Shown: piece by piece, positions 52,121 to 63,519 of the stretch
Layout of the letters: each line of letters begins with the position of its first letter
Numbering within the stretch: the stretch's first letter is position 1
DNA from: Skeletonema tropicum
Lineage: Eukaryota > Bacillariophyta > Thalassiosirophyceae > Thalassiosirales > Thalassiosiraceae
Length of the DNA: 64,000 nucleotides
Direction of reading: 5' to 3'
NCBI GenBank assembly: GCA_037178625.1
Contig: CM074137.1
Coordinates: forward strand, 2,294,001 to 2,358,000
The notes under the pieces: model-generated
Told to the model about the DNA's origin: nothing
Database searches by the model: none
The model's input: only the letters and a program-made list of their open reading frames with translations
Position numbers and translations under genes: made by a program

Positions 52121-55100
52121 ATGATGTATCTGAAAAATATCGCTCTCATTCTGATCGTCTCCATCTACGGGGGGCGCGGCGCCCTCGCTGCCCTACCCGA
52201 TTCATGTCAAGATGACGGACCCGATGTTTGTGGCAACAAGAAGTGTGTTTTACCTCTAGGCTCGGAGGACGAACCTCCCGGGACAGGCGAAGTATGGTTC
52301 TCTCAATGTTGTACAGTGACTGAGACCTCCAGCACTGCTGATCCGCCCGTCACTGAATCCAAGAAGTATTGCTACAACTACGTGCTGAATGGATATCCTT
52401 CCAACCAACTAAATGGTTTAAAGCCCATTTGCTCAGAAAATGCGAGCGGTAATATTGCTTGGACTCTCAACGGTCAATGCAGGACGAGTGGCGGCGTAAG
52501 TTCCAATTCGACTTAATGTCATTGATTTCTACTCCTCGTGCTCATGTCTCTAACTCTACCCCCTCTCCCCTCTTCCCTCTTCCCTGTCCTGTATTATACT
52601 TACACACATGCCTCGAAACCGATCGTCGCACCTATTCTATCTATCTCTTTTTAACTCTCCCAGGATAATGATCCCTTTGATACTCTACCGGCAACTTCTG
52701 ATGGCTGTCCAGGAGCACATGATCCGAACAACACCTACGAGATTGGTGATACGGTGGAAGACAATGGAGTTGTCTACACATGCAGTGTCAGTGCGGCATT
52801 TTGTAATGTTAATGCACCCAACCTGCGAGGTGTTGGTGTGCTCTATTGGAAGCCAACCAACTCTTGTACAGGTACGAAAAAACCCACTTTATCTCCTGTG
52901 TTCTCCACCAACAACTTCCAAGAGGGCTGCCCTGATGAATTTGATTCCAGCGCCACCTATGAGGCGGGTGACAGCGTCTCAGTGGAGCGTAACGATGGCG
53001 TTTCATTAATTTACACGTGCAAGTCGTTTCCAGAAAGCCAGTGGTGTAATGTTGACATCTACTCGCCTCTGAGCACTGAGGAACTTTGCAACGGTGATGT
53101 GTGTTGGCCGCTAGCCTGGAACAGTGCAGGCGCTTGCGAAGGCACATTCACTCCCACCGCTGCTCCCACATTTGATCCTGCAGATATCCAAGGATGTCCT
53201 CAAGAATATAATGTGGGTAATGAGTCTGAATACGAAGAAGGCGATATGGTGTCTGTTACTCATGCGGGCGAGACTTTCGGCAAGATCTTCCAGTGCAAGA
53301 GTTGGCCCCACTCTGGAAATTGCAAGAAAGAAGCGTACTCGCCTGCAAACACTGACAAGCTTTGCAATGGTGATGTGTGTTGGCCAGAAGCGTGGACATA
53401 CGTGGGAGGCTGCACCGGCACCATCGCTCCGACTGGAACGCCCACTTACGATCCTGCAGACATCCAAGGATGTCCTGAAGAATACGATGAGGCCTCTGAA
53501 TACGAGGAGGGCGACAAGGTATCTGTCACTCCTTTAGGTGAGACTTATGGTAAGATCTACAAGTGCAGGAGATGGCCCCACTCAGAACATTGTGGCGATG
53601 AAACATACTCGCCTTCAAATACTGTAAAAGGATGCAATGGGGAAATGTGCTGGCCAGAGGCGTGGACATACGTGGGAGGCTGCATCGGCACCATCGCTCC
53701 GACTGGAATGCCCACTTACGATCCTGCAGACATCCAAGGATGTCCTCAAGAATACGTTGAGGCCTCTGAATACGAGGAGGGTGATAAGGTTTCTGTTACT
53801 TCTACAGGCGAGAACTACGGCAAGGTCTACGAGTGCAAAGGATGGCCAAATAGTGGGTATTGTGGCGATGAAGCGTACTCCCCTACAAACACTGAGAAAA
53901 GGTGCAATGGCGAAGTGTGCTGGCCAACCGCATGGACCTACGTGGGAGGCTGCACCGGCACTATCGCACCCTCTGCTTCTCCTGTATTTACTTCTCTTGC
54001 TCAGTGGGACAAGTCAGGATGTCCCGATGAGTATGTTGCGAACAACCCCAATTACAAACCAGGTGATTATGTGTCAATACCGAAAAACGAATACAATACC
54101 TATGGTGTTGTCTGGCAATGCAAGGATGCATTGACTGCGCCTTGGTGCCAAAGTGAGGGTTATGCTCCTGGTACTCAATACGGCGGAGAAGCTTGGGAGA
54201 AGGTGGGGCACTGTGAAGGCACGATGTCTCCCACAGTTTCGCCCACGATGTTGGCTTTCAATCCGAATCAGGCAAAGCGGCTCTGTCAATTCAAATACAA
54301 GTTGGACACAACATCTAACGGCGAGTATATTATTCTACAAGCTGGATCATGGAAGAAAGGTGGCACAATGTTTGCCACAGTGAGTGGTGGCAAGCCAATT
54401 GACTTGTACAAAGCAGGACATGTTGTCAGGTATGGATCGGATGCACGTCAATGCAATAGGTGGCCTTACACTCCTTACTGTGATCAATTTTCTCCGTTCA
54501 TTCGAGATTCATCGGATTACAATCCTGAACTTTCACCTAAGGGTTGGAAAAAGGTTGCATGTGAAGACGTCGTTTCTGAAGGTGATGTGAACGGTGATGA
54601 AGATGAGTTCAATCCTGATAATAATGGACCTGTGTTTGCTTCGAATGGTGGCTTGCTTGTGGATGAATCTGGGCATTGCATCAATGATGCTATCAATCCA
54701 GAAGACTATTTTAAGCCCGATGGCATGGGATGCCGGACTTTCGAGCCGTCATCGGAGCCAAGTGTGTCATTGGGAACTTATGAGCCGACATCGGAGCTAA
54801 GCGTGTCATTGGGCCCCAGTATTGTCTCTGTCACTTCTTCTGAGCCGGCATCGGAGCCAAGCGTGTCATTGGCCCCCAGTATTGGCTCTGTCACGTACTT
54901 CTCTGGTAGATGGAAAGTAACAGGGGATGACGGAAAATTTTACAGATTTTGGATCAAGTCTCCCATCAGCCAATCAGATCAAGGCAAAAGCATCGGAGTG
55001 GGGACCATTGGTCGTAATAGAGCTTGCCGAAATTTGGTTCTCGCCGCATATAATAATGGAAACAGCATTCGCTTTAAAGGCGTCCAAAGGTGGGTCACAT

Positions 55101-55198
55101 TGTTATATTCTCCGGATCTGCAACAGGTGGAGTGGTATAACAAAAGGGGATCAAACATACCTCTCGAAACGCATAAAAGTAAATATTGCAAGTTATAA
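52121..55198 (+). CDS. Secreted multi-module Cys/Trp-rich protein, carbohydrate-binding-like, 969 aa
   Basis: Model: exon 1 52121-52495, intron 52496-52663 (GTAAGT...CCCAG), exon 2 52664-55198. MMYLKNIALILIVSIYGGRG is a signal peptide (an in-frame ATG at 52082 is the alternative). After a Cys-rich N-terminal domain come six modules of about 75-92 residues with the pattern GCP-x-E/Y, YEEGDxVSV, YxCKxWP, YSP, CW-AW-GxCxGT, then a Thr/Pro linker (IAPTGTPTYDP), and a divergent seventh. The pattern resembles CBM5/12 chitin-binding modules. Modules 3-5 (starting near 53174, 53450 and 53720) are almost identical, so amplification is recent. A SEPSVSL-repeat linker and a distinct C-terminal domain follow. 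Likely a cell-wall or extracellular glycan-binding protein. Confidence 0.85.
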
Positions 55199-56897
55199 GC
55201 GCAACATAGCGTGGAATGTGGAAGAAGTATTGCACACCCTGCAAGATCCCCGATCAAGAGTTGTGAACTTGCAGTTGCAGGAGGGAAGTTCCGATCTATT
55301 AGTAGGTAAGACTCGGCAGGAGGAAAATAGACAGAAAATGATTGCCGCTGCCGTCTGATAAATTCGTTGAGACTACTCTAAACCTATACTATGTTGATGT
55401 AATTATGTACAAGTCATTGAATGAATAAGCATGTTATTGTTATGTACAAGAGTTGTAGTTGTAGAAAATTTTTAAGAGTTACAGATATATACAGATGAGA
55501 CCAGGCAAGGTAGGAGGAGGAGGGAAGAATGTCTAAGCAGAAAAATTAAGTTTCAATTGAGCTTGTCGTATCTAAAAGTAGTTCAGCCTGCCTTATACAA
55601 TAGCGGATTTGTTGAGAGAAGATCTTCATACAATAAGAGATGAGATGGATTCGGTTAGAGGAGACCTTCTTTGTCTTCGTTTACTCAACGTCTACATCAT
55701 TAGAGGGGCTAAACTATAATTTGCTTCTGAACTTTATTGGGTATAGCTTCGTTTCGGAGATCTTCTATCGGAGAGCAATGCATTAGATGCTTTTTGGTAG
55801 TGTCACACTCAACAATGTCGATATTATAGCAAAAATTGTGGTATGGATTCATTCGGCCCAAACCCCAAAGGGCAGCCTACATCCACATATTGCATTGCTC
55901 AATTCTATCTCGGTAAGCACGTCAGCGTGTTGTTATGTCCATCTTTACAACAGCGTCGAAGTAATCTCACGACTAACACTCTATCACTTTGCTTCATGTA
56001 TTCCTCTCGTTGAAGTCACTAAGGCTCAGTGCTCAGCCTAATGAAAATGACATCAGGAATAAAAAGGCAGTCTCACGATCACGTGTAGCCATGGCACAGC
56101 AATGAGAGATGCAGCTCTTATTTTGTTGAGTTCATCGTCCTCCAACCCCCAAAGTCACAGCTTCTTGATACAGTATAATGTTGTATAAATCGTATGTCCT
56201 TAACTACCCAGAAACTCTGTCCGGCCCGGGCCCATCTGATCAGCGCTGAGACCACGGAGAAACTATTGCAAACCTCAGAACCAAATACAACATCTACCGT
56301 CCTCCAATTCTACTTAATATGAAATGGTATAATCGACCTCTGTCCCTCTATCTTCGCCGCTTCTTATACATTGTAGACATTGGGAGGGCGTGGTTCATTG
56401 TTGGTGACTTATTTTACCATAGTACTCGGTCGGACACCGTCGTTGCTGCGGGCTGCGCTGGGCTGAGGCACGTCATCATCAATTGTTACATTGTTCATTC
56501 CAACATTTAACGATCACCATGAGACATAACCGACAGCAAAACACGATGGGGCCGAGCTTGGAGGGATTACAATGTGCATTAGTTGTAATGAAGCTCTTAC
56601 CAACGCGAGCAACACAGGGATTGGAGGTTTCGAATTGTGAGAATTGCGGGCGGATTTCTCAATGCGGGGGTAACGGACCCCCTCATTTCAAATTCCGTCG
56701 ATAAATCTAAATACAGCATCACCCATAAACGTAAAAGCCCCCTTTTAGAAGCCCCCTATCCCGAAAATAGACAGAATTTGATTTTTCGTTTTGACGTCAC
56801 TCGCTCGCCTCTCGCCGCCTGCCTTGTCATTCAGTCATTATTCATCTCCACCGTCATAACACGCCTCGATTCATCTCTATTGCTATCATTTGTTCAT
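55199..56897. other. Gene-poor interval
   Basis: About 1.7 kb without a supported gene. Short ORFs at 55787-56041 and 56319-56510 lack motifs. The HD-domain frame is open upstream to 56637, but without a convincing start there. Confidence 0.5.
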
Positions 56898-57668
56898 ATG
56901 AACGCTGCCTCCTTCCGCTCTATAATCGCCACTGTTATCGTCGTCCTCAATTCAGGGACCGCTGCCGCGTTCACACGAACTAATAATATACATATCATCA
57001 TCTCTTCCAGAACACATCATCATCCTCTCAACAACATCATCATCATGTCATCCAACAAATCTCATCCCACTGACGCATCCACCAACAATTCATCTTCAGC
57101 CGCATCCGCCGCCATTGACTTTCTAACCCTAACCCGCTCCCTCAAAACAACCAAACGAACCGGATGGGTACTGTCGGGAGTCACCAACCCCGAATCCATC
57201 GCTGATCACATGTATCGCATGTCATTGATGGCCATGATTGCATCCTTCTCCAATGAAGCATTAGATACCAATCGCTGTATCAAACTAGCATTAATTCACG
57301 ACTTGGCCGAAGCAAAAGTGGGTGACATTACACCTCACTGTGGGGTATCCGCAGAAGACAAGTATAAATTAGAATTGGGCACTATGGAACAAATACAAGC
57401 TATGCTAGGTCCATTGTTGGGGGGAGATGAAATCATTGAATTGTGGAAGGAATATGAAGAGGGAAGTTCGACTGAAGCGAAGTTATTGAAGGATTTGGAT
57501 AAGATTGAAATGATATTGCAGGCACAGGAGTACGAGGCGGAAGGGCGTGCGGAGCAGAGTTTGGAGCAATTTTTTACGAGTACAGAGGGGAAGTGGAGGA
57601 CGGAGATTGGGAGGGCGTGGGCACAGGAGATTGTTTCGAGAAGGAAGAAGAGTGACGACGGGAAATAG
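56898..57668 (+). CDS. HD-domain 5'-deoxynucleotidase-like protein (HDDC2/YfbR family), putatively plastid-targeted, 256 aa
   Basis: Start at ATG 56898 ([20 protein letters not shown]), giving a signal peptide followed by AAAFTRTN, an AF-type plastid import motif. The alternative start at MSSNKSHP (57045) would give a cytosolic form; both could be used. The catalytic part has the metal-binding HD signature: [29 protein letters not shown] and [16 protein letters not shown], in the order found in HDDC2/YfbR. These enzymes remove the phosphate from deoxynucleoside 5'-monophosphates and help balance dNTP pools. All H, HD and D residues are present. The basic end ([10 protein letters not shown]) is short. 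Single exon. Confidence 0.87.
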   Translation: MNAASFRSIIATVIVVLNSGTAAAFTRTNNIHIIISSRTHHHPLNNIIIMSSNKSHPTDASTNNSSSAASAAIDFLTLTRSLKTTKRTGWVLSGVTNPESIADHMYRMSLMAMIASFSNEALDTNRCIKLALIHDLAEAKVGDITPHCGVSAEDKYKLELGTMEQIQAMLGPLLGGDEIIELWKEYEEGSSTEAKLLKDLDKIEMILQAQEYEAEGRAEQSLEQFFTSTEGKWRTEIGRAWAQEIVSRRKKSDDGK

Positions 57669-57826
57669 GTAGATCGAGAAAAATAGATGGCAATTAGGAT
57701 GCAATACTGCTTGGACGAAATAAAATGATGTATATTCTAGCTACAAGTCTATCTAAGCGAGCGCATCCAACTGAAACTACAATTTGTTTCTCTACAAGTA
57801 CTGATCATTGTCACCAATGAAATATT

Positions 57827-58820
57827 CTAAACGTTGTCAACCTCAATATCAGGTTCTTGAGTGGCATCCTGTTGATTGTCAACCTCAATATCAGGTTCTT
57901 TCTCAACTTCATCTTTACCAATCTTCGTAGTCTCGACTACCTTAGACCCATCAGCATGTAGCACCTCCCTTGTAATCACTTTCGTTCCATCAGCATTGAT
58001 TACCTCTTTAATCTTTTCCTTCACATTCTTCTGATCTAAAGCAGACATTTCCATAGGAAGAACTCGATCAGTGGCACTCTCATCAAAAGGTTTAACTAGG
58101 AACGAAAGAATCGATGCAACCGCCCAAAGGATGACTGCAGCAATGTTCAACCCGGCAGCACTGGCAAAGACACATTCGTGCCGTTTGCACAGATCTGCAC
58201 CAAACATGAGGAATGCCAATCCTTGCAATACCATGATGCATGCGTAAGTAACGCCTAGGCCCTTGATGAATCGCATGTCACAAGAGATGCAACAAATGCA
58301 CCACGAGATAATCATGGAAATGAGTCCAAAGACAGTAGCTATGATTGCAAATGCTGATGCGGCGATGTGATTGTCGCCCAAATCTGGGTAGACATTCCAT
58401 CCTTCATTGTAGGGTTGACAGGTGTTATCATACTTTTCATATGTCGTGAGGCCGAATCCTCTGTTATAAATGTACAATAGTTCAGACATGCGTCCTGCTC
58501 CTTCTCCTCCTGCTCCTTCTCCTGGCATATTTGCGAAGGAATAATTGTAGTCAGAAACTGTGACGAATCTACAATTGTTGAGTGTGTTGAGTGACATGCT
58601 CAATCCTATTGTTGCGACGATGGCGACTGCTAGAGAGAGCCATCCATGTGGAAGTGAACTAAATTATTTGTGTTGAGAATACGGAATGAGGGATAGTTGG
58701 TGAGCTGCATGTTTGCAACAAGTATCTCTACCTACGTTCCTGATGGGTAGCTCAGGCTCAGGCTTAGCACCTGCATAAGATTTTTTGCACTTACCAGCAC
58801 GGTTTACAACCCTTTACCAT
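57827..58820 (-). CDS. Four-TM (claudin/tetraspan-like) membrane protein, 285 aa
   Basis: Model: exon 1 58820-58795 (MVKGCKPC...), intron 58794-58659 (GTAAGT...TTTAG, 136 nt), exon 2 58658-57827; the junction reads CKPCCSLPHGWLSL. TM1 is LAVAIVATIGLS (about residues 15-30), then an external loop with Cys residues, TM2 ASAFAIIATVFGLISMIISW, TM3 LGVTYACIMVLQGLAFLMFG, TM4 GLNIAAVILWAVASILSFLV, and a cytosolic tail with charged repeats (ADGTKVITREVLHADGSKVV) ending in a duplicated EPDIEVDN. The four-helix layout recalls claudin/PMP22-like proteins, but homology is unproven. The function is unknown; I recall similar proteins as diatom-specific. Confidence 0.75.
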
Positions 58821-59287
58821 TTTGATGATGATTTTTATTCTTGACTGTATTTTGATTGAACGTTACGTTGCTTGATTGCTTTGCTTTGCTGTTTGTGAGC
58901 TTGCTATCGAACAACAACAACAACCAGCAGCCAGCAGCGTTCGCTTTGGTTGATGGAATGAGAAGAGTAGCGAGGGGACTAGTAAAAATTGAAGATCCGT
59001 TCCATCACATTTGTGACACCCATCATTCATGTGACATCCCAGATCTTTTGCTGGAGGGCATGGGGCATCGCCGATCAATTCGATGTCGGCCAATGATGCA
59101 ATATTACATCAACTTTACGACGCATAAAATGCCGCTGCTGATGAGTCAAATAGTAATCTGGAGTACCCACAAGACCAAAATATCATGCAGATTTCATAGT
59201 TGCACTCCATGGGCTGGTAACTGCAACGGTTGCTTTCGTATTATTACATAGTTACGATGCTTGTGATTTTGCACAATTTGCACCACC

Positions 59288-59782
59288 TCACTTCACATAG
59301 TGCACAAATGCTACTCCATTGCAGTTTATCAATGAAACATTATTTAGAATGCGTCTATACGTTCCGTTGAGCGGAATTTCCGGCGTTTCAGGTTGAACAA
59401 ACTCGGGAAGATACGTGATAGCTGTAGCTGGATTGGTGTGTTTATCGTGCAACACTGTGATAGCCTGAGTGTGAGGACGAAGAGTGGCTGCCTCCACCAC
59501 CCTACTATTCATAGATTTATAGGCCTCCTGAAGATGACTGACACTTTCGAAGGTCACTGTTGGCTTGGAATCCCCAAGAGTATCGACCTGCCAGTCGCTA
59601 CAAGAGTAATTTTCTAAGTTATTACTATTGTTCCAACTTGTAGCGAAGTCGGACAATCTTATTCCAGAGAGATACCAGCCTCGCCTGTTGACAAAGTATT
59701 CCCACTCGTCGTTTGAACGCATTCTCTCTGTCAATCGATTTCTCCAAGTGAGTTTCGACAACCTACTCGAAGAAGGAGGCAA
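59288..59782 (-). CDS. Hypothetical protein, 164 aa, possibly the 3' part of a larger gene
   Basis: MPPSSSRLSKLTWRNRLTER, then FVNRRGWYLSGIRLSDFATS and TVTFESVSHLQEAYKS; no known domain recognised. Just upstream (about 59905-59790), another minus-strand frame encodes an acidic stretch (DDEELDRKAG, DDLSDDELDAGVEAAIDC) that looks coding, so a frameshift or an intron may join the two. It could be a decayed transposon ORF. Confidence 0.3.
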   Translation of the reverse strand: MPPSSSRLSKLTWRNRLTERMRSNDEWEYFVNRRGWYLSGIRLSDFATSWNNSNNLENYSCSDWQVDTLGDSKPTVTFESVSHLQEAYKSMNSRVVEAATLRPHTQAITVLHDKHTNPATAITYLPEFVQPETPEIPLNGTYRRILNNVSLINCNGVAFVHYVK

Positions 59783-59959
59783 TCGATGGCAGCCTCCACT
59801 CCAGCATCAAGTTCATCATCGGAGAGATCATCCGAAGCGGCTCCTGCCTTTCTGTCGAGCTCCTCATCATCTACATCGGAATCGTCACCAACCTGACTTG
59901 GCGCTTGTTAGAATGCCACGGTCTCTCGAGAGGGTCGCAAACGGACATTTACATGAAAA

Positions 59960-60374
59960 CGAGGTCGACTCGATTTAAAAAAAAACCTCAAAAAAACCTT
60001 TTTTGACACCCTGTTACGCGGAATTAACTAGCACGTTGTTAGCGAATCATTACCCCTTTTCAGACCCATAGGCCGTCATCACCATTATGCCGGCACCTCG
60101 AAAACCCAGCCAAACTTGACGCTACTACCCTTTGCCAACATGATGGGCCCAACATATTGAGGTGCCGGCAAAATCAACAATGCCTAGTCACCAGTTCCAT
60201 ATTTCATGTGCATAAAATCTTCTGCGTTTAGTCCAAATATCAGTGTCTCCACTGCTGGTGCTGGAGAGAGTCCTCTCATCACCCCCCTCATAAAGATAAC
60301 GTGAATCCGTCCACCCGTAACATTCTGCTTCGGCTGTAGCCTCTTCTATTCGCGGGTAGTGTGAAAGTATTGCA
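59960..60374. other. Intergenic with short inverted repeat
   Basis: GCCGGCACCTC near 60090 and GAGGTGCCGGC near 60160 are exact inverted repeats about 60 bp apart. A run of A and T (AAAAAAAAACC / AAAAAAACCTTTTTT) precedes them. Confidence 0.5.
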
Positions 60375-60773
60375 ATGGAAGTCTTCAAAAACTTCAAGGT
60401 TTACGCCCCACTGCGGAGGGCAATTGCTCAAATTGTCGGCTGGAATGATAATGTGATGGAAACGTGGCACAAATTTGAAGCCTTGAAAGATCCTCTCAAC
60501 ATGGTGTGTGGATACGACGAAAGCAATAGCAGCATGAAAGAAGTAGACGTATTCATGATGGAATCTGCTTTTGAGACGAAAACGGGGCAGATTTGTATTC
60601 CATACGAGGATGTATACGGGGAGTGTGAAAATGGCATGGATCGTTTCATACACCTCAATATTGGAAGTGATGGTAAAGCAACCCACATTGCTTGCTCACT
60701 GTCAAATGATACAGAACAACTTTTCCACTGTGGCGGAGGAGAGTATGGAGAGTTTTCACCCAAGAAGGAATAA
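60375..60773 (+). CDS. Hypothetical protein, 132 aa
   Basis: MEVFKNFKVYAPLRRAIAQI, then METWHKFEALKDPLNMVCGY, and Asp/Glu-rich segments. No motif known to me. It ends two bases before the start of the C2H2 ORF at 60775, so the two may be halves of one gene separated by a stop/frameshift, or a chance arrangement. Confidence 0.35.
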   Translation: MEVFKNFKVYAPLRRAIAQIVGWNDNVMETWHKFEALKDPLNMVCGYDESNSSMKEVDVFMMESAFETKTGQICIPYEDVYGECENGMDRFIHLNIGSDGKATHIACSLSNDTEQLFHCGGGEYGEFSPKKE

Positions 60774-60774
60774 G

Positions 60775-61230
60775 ATGTCGAGGAGGTACTGCCAAGTGAG
60801 AGGGAAACGTCGAAACGAATTGATAATGAAAGCTTTACAATTTGAAAGCGCCTCATGGATATGGGAAGGTATTAAAGCCATGTTGAAGGCTACAAAATCG
60901 AAGCGTGCCAAAGTTGTTAGGACACAGCAGCCGACCGCTGTAGAAGAAGCTCCTCAGGAAGAAGAAAATGAAGAGCAGCAGGAGGAGGAGGAGGAATTGC
61001 TTGATTGGGAATTACAAATGAATGAATGCCCGTCACTTCGAGTTCAGGATGACTTTGAACACGAAGATGAGGCATTACACAGTGCTTACATGAAGATGGA
61101 TACACGAATTCATATTTGTTGTGGATGTAGACAGCGATTTATCGGAGAACGTGCACTGAAAATCCACCAAAACGAACGTCACAAGATCAAAAGTGAAGAA
61201 ACTGACGCAGTCGATGGAACTGTACGATGA
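60775..61230 (+). CDS. Small C2H2 zinc-finger protein, 151 aa
   Basis: MSRRYCQVRGKRRNELIMKA, a basic region, a Glu-rich coil (EEAPQEEENEEQQEEEEELL) and a C-terminal C2H2 finger: CCGCRQRFIGERALKIHQNE then RH, in which C-x2-C, x12, H-x4-H can be counted. Possible nucleic-acid binding. Neighbours are weak ORFs and repeats, so it could belong to a mobile element. No homologue recognised beyond the finger. Confidence 0.45.
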   Translation: MSRRYCQVRGKRRNELIMKALQFESASWIWEGIKAMLKATKSKRAKVVRTQQPTAVEEAPQEEENEEQQEEEEELLDWELQMNECPSLRVQDDFEHEDEALHSAYMKMDTRIHICCGCRQRFIGERALKIHQNERHKIKSEETDAVDGTVR

Positions 61231-62080
61231 ATAGATTGATAATTATATAAATTTACTGTTTTATTTCATTCGTATCAAGTGTATAGTGCCCACTCAGTCC
61301 AGTAGCATGCCGTAGAGCCGACACGAGTTCGGGCGGAGACGAACGAAAAATTTAAAATCACTCAAAAAACTCACACTTCAGGTCTCGTCACAAACTGACA
61401 TGTAAATTGTCACGCTCGAGAGACCGTGAATGCCACACCATCCCCCGAATTCTTCGCAAAGGCAGCCCAATATTCCGGAGTGAGGAGGGACCCACGAAGC
61501 GCTCAATCGAAATCTGTCGAATCGCATGTTGTGGGTGAAATGGCGGGAAATCCTTAAAGGGGGCACACGGAAATTATTGCGGGAAGGAATTTTGTTAGGC
61601 GAAGTCAATGTTACATTTCGTTACCCCAAAACTTCGAATCGTTACGAATGTTACAGCGATTTGTTTCTAGCGAGTCGACCTCATTTTGCAAAACAGGAAG
61701 AGAGAGAAGAGAGAGTTTTGCAAAATTGACCTTAAAAAGGTTAGCCACTAATAACGCTCTACCCGGAAGGCTCTCTGCACACGGCCGGCCTCCGGCCGTG
61801 CGGCAGCAGGAGACAATGTGAACGAAGAATTGTTAACACACTTAACACACATATTTAACACGACATATGATACTACAAACTTTCTCTTCTTAATTGTTAT
61901 TACTACTTCAAAAAGCTATTAACATTGCGGTAGCCTTCCGTTTTTTTTTGTTGGTTCGGGTCATTCTACAGTTCTCTCAAAGCATCCAGCTCAATACATT
62001 TTCTTTCGTGCTAAAGGCTTTCCAGATTCTTGCTTTGTATTCCTTTATGCGGCGATCTGTAGTGTTAGCCTATCCAGCAG
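61231..62080. other. Gene-poor interval
   Basis: No supported gene. The GC-rich hairpin at 61780-61800 lies here. Confidence 0.5.
61780..61800. repeat. GC hairpin, 9-bp stem
   Basis: CACGGCCGG, loop CCT, then CCGGCCGTG: a perfect 9-bp stem with a 3-nt loop. Confidence 0.9.
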
Positions 62081-62404
62081 GTTAGTTCTCTTCGAATATT
62101 GGTGCTCTGATAAAAGTGAGCACAGTTCTGAAATCCTCTCGGTGAGCTGAGTTCAAATCTGCTCTGTACCAGAGGTAGTTTTGGAATCATGGTGAATGAA
62201 TGTGTGATAAGGAGCCAAAGACCCAAGGAAACTGGACGAGGGGACCCTTTTTGGGGATAACCCTAAAGTCAAGCTAGAAGTGGGCCTAACAAAAAAATTT
62301 TATAAAAATTTTGGTACACCACGGATTCAAACTCAGCTCACCGAGAGCAGCATTTTAAGCACCTTTACAGGGTAGGTTACCCCCGTGGCGGAAGAGAACT
62401 AACA
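62081..62404. mobile_element. Inverted-repeat element (MITE-like), 324 bp
   Basis: GTTAGTTCTCTTC at the left is mirrored at the right end (GAAGAGAACTAAC). A second inner inverted pair, CTCTCGGTGAGCTGAGTT, occurs at about 62138 and, reversed, at about 62328-62346. No ORF and no clear target duplication. The inner arm looks vaguely like a tRNA T-arm (GAGTTCAAATC), but no cloverleaf can be drawn. Its right end supplies the stop codon of the next ORF. Confidence 0.7.
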
Positions 62405-63340
62405 ATTGGCGATTGATTGGATAGGGTAACACTACAGATCGCCATGCGCGTGTCCATTTCCAAGATAACAGCTGACTTATGCCTTTGCAGCTTCTCATTG
62501 AGTTCAATTGTCAATGTCAAGCCTTCAAATTCAAGTAATTTCACATGCGCTGAAGTTTCCAATCGAGAAGCTACGTGCCTCCTTTCGTCAGCATCTGTTC
62601 CGACAAGATCTTTAAGGTCTGCTTCATCCCCTACAAATTGAACAAGCTCCGAGCACCTAAAGAGTGAAGTCTTGTGTTTGTGCAACCTTTGAGGGTACCG
62701 AGATTTTAATTTTATCAATTCAGTGCAATTCAGCATGTTTGCCTCGCTCATCTCCAACAACACATTTTTTAAGCGCTCACATGCATTGCCAGTACCTTCT
62801 GCAACTTGTTTGGATTCATTTGAGTACGCCAACAGCACACGAGCAGGTGCAGCTGGAGCAGGAGCAGCTACTCTAGGGACAGCCGCTGCAGAGACAGAAG
62901 GCGCAGGTGGGCCAGCAGCTTTGTCCTTTTCAATCAAAGATGATTCAGAAGCATCATCGAAGGTGAGGAAAATTCGAGTTAAATCTTCCACAGAGTCGTC
63001 TTGCAGCTTTCTCTTTGATGAGCACGAGTAGTAGGTGAGTCTGAAAGGGGCGAATATAACTGATTAATGAGACGCTTCGCCCTGTTCCGCTCCTTCTCCA
63101 ATTCTGCTTTCGATGACTCAATCTCATGTTTGTGACACTCGATAAGCTCTTTCTTCCACTCCTGCTCTCCCTATTCTTCTCTTTCATTTCCGATACGTCG
63201 TCTCCAATCTGCAATACCTTCATGAACATGGCCCCGTGATCTTGCGTTGATGGGCCCATTGCTTCCAGCTTATTCTCGTCAAATCTCTTCTTGCAATCAT
63301 CACCAGCGAACTTGGACCACTCAAGTAGGACACTTCTACA
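62377..63340 (-). pseudogene. Decayed coiled-coil protein gene (transposon- or NAM-associated-like)
   Basis: Minus-strand pieces in different frames form one protein. About 63330-63160 reads EWSKFAGDDCKKRFDENKLE, FMKVLQIGDDVSEMKEKN. After a two-base slip, 63160-63065 reads EQEWKKELIECHKHEIESSK and AELEKERNRAKRLINQ. After a further shift, 63015-62377 reads KRKLQDDSVEDLTRIFL, an Ala/Pro linker, and a helical Leu-rich end. The final residues and the stop come from the inverted-repeat element. The layout (DNA-binding-like start, charged coiled coil) recalls NAM-associated or Harbinger-accessory proteins, but this is a guess. At least two frameshifts argue for a pseudogene. Confidence 0.45.
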
Positions 63341-63519
63341 TCGGCCAAACCTATCCTGTCAGCAGCTTCAAAAAGGGTACTTACAACAAGACAACGGCCA
63401 CCACACACAACCTTAACATTTCTGGAAGATGACAGACCATGGCCACAAAGCAAGTTTCGACAATAATACGCATTTCCCCTCACGCTGGAACAAAGGCACA
63501 TCAACTGCGAAGAGTTCAT

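Noticed and set aside
58856..59251. Plus-strand 131-codon frame with a hydrophobic start
   Set aside because: Its first codon is TTG, it lies in the promoter of the four-TM gene and has no motif.
62136..62175. Possible tRNA or SINE B box (GAGTTCAAATC)
   Set aside because: It is one arm of an inverted repeat, and no cloverleaf can be formed.
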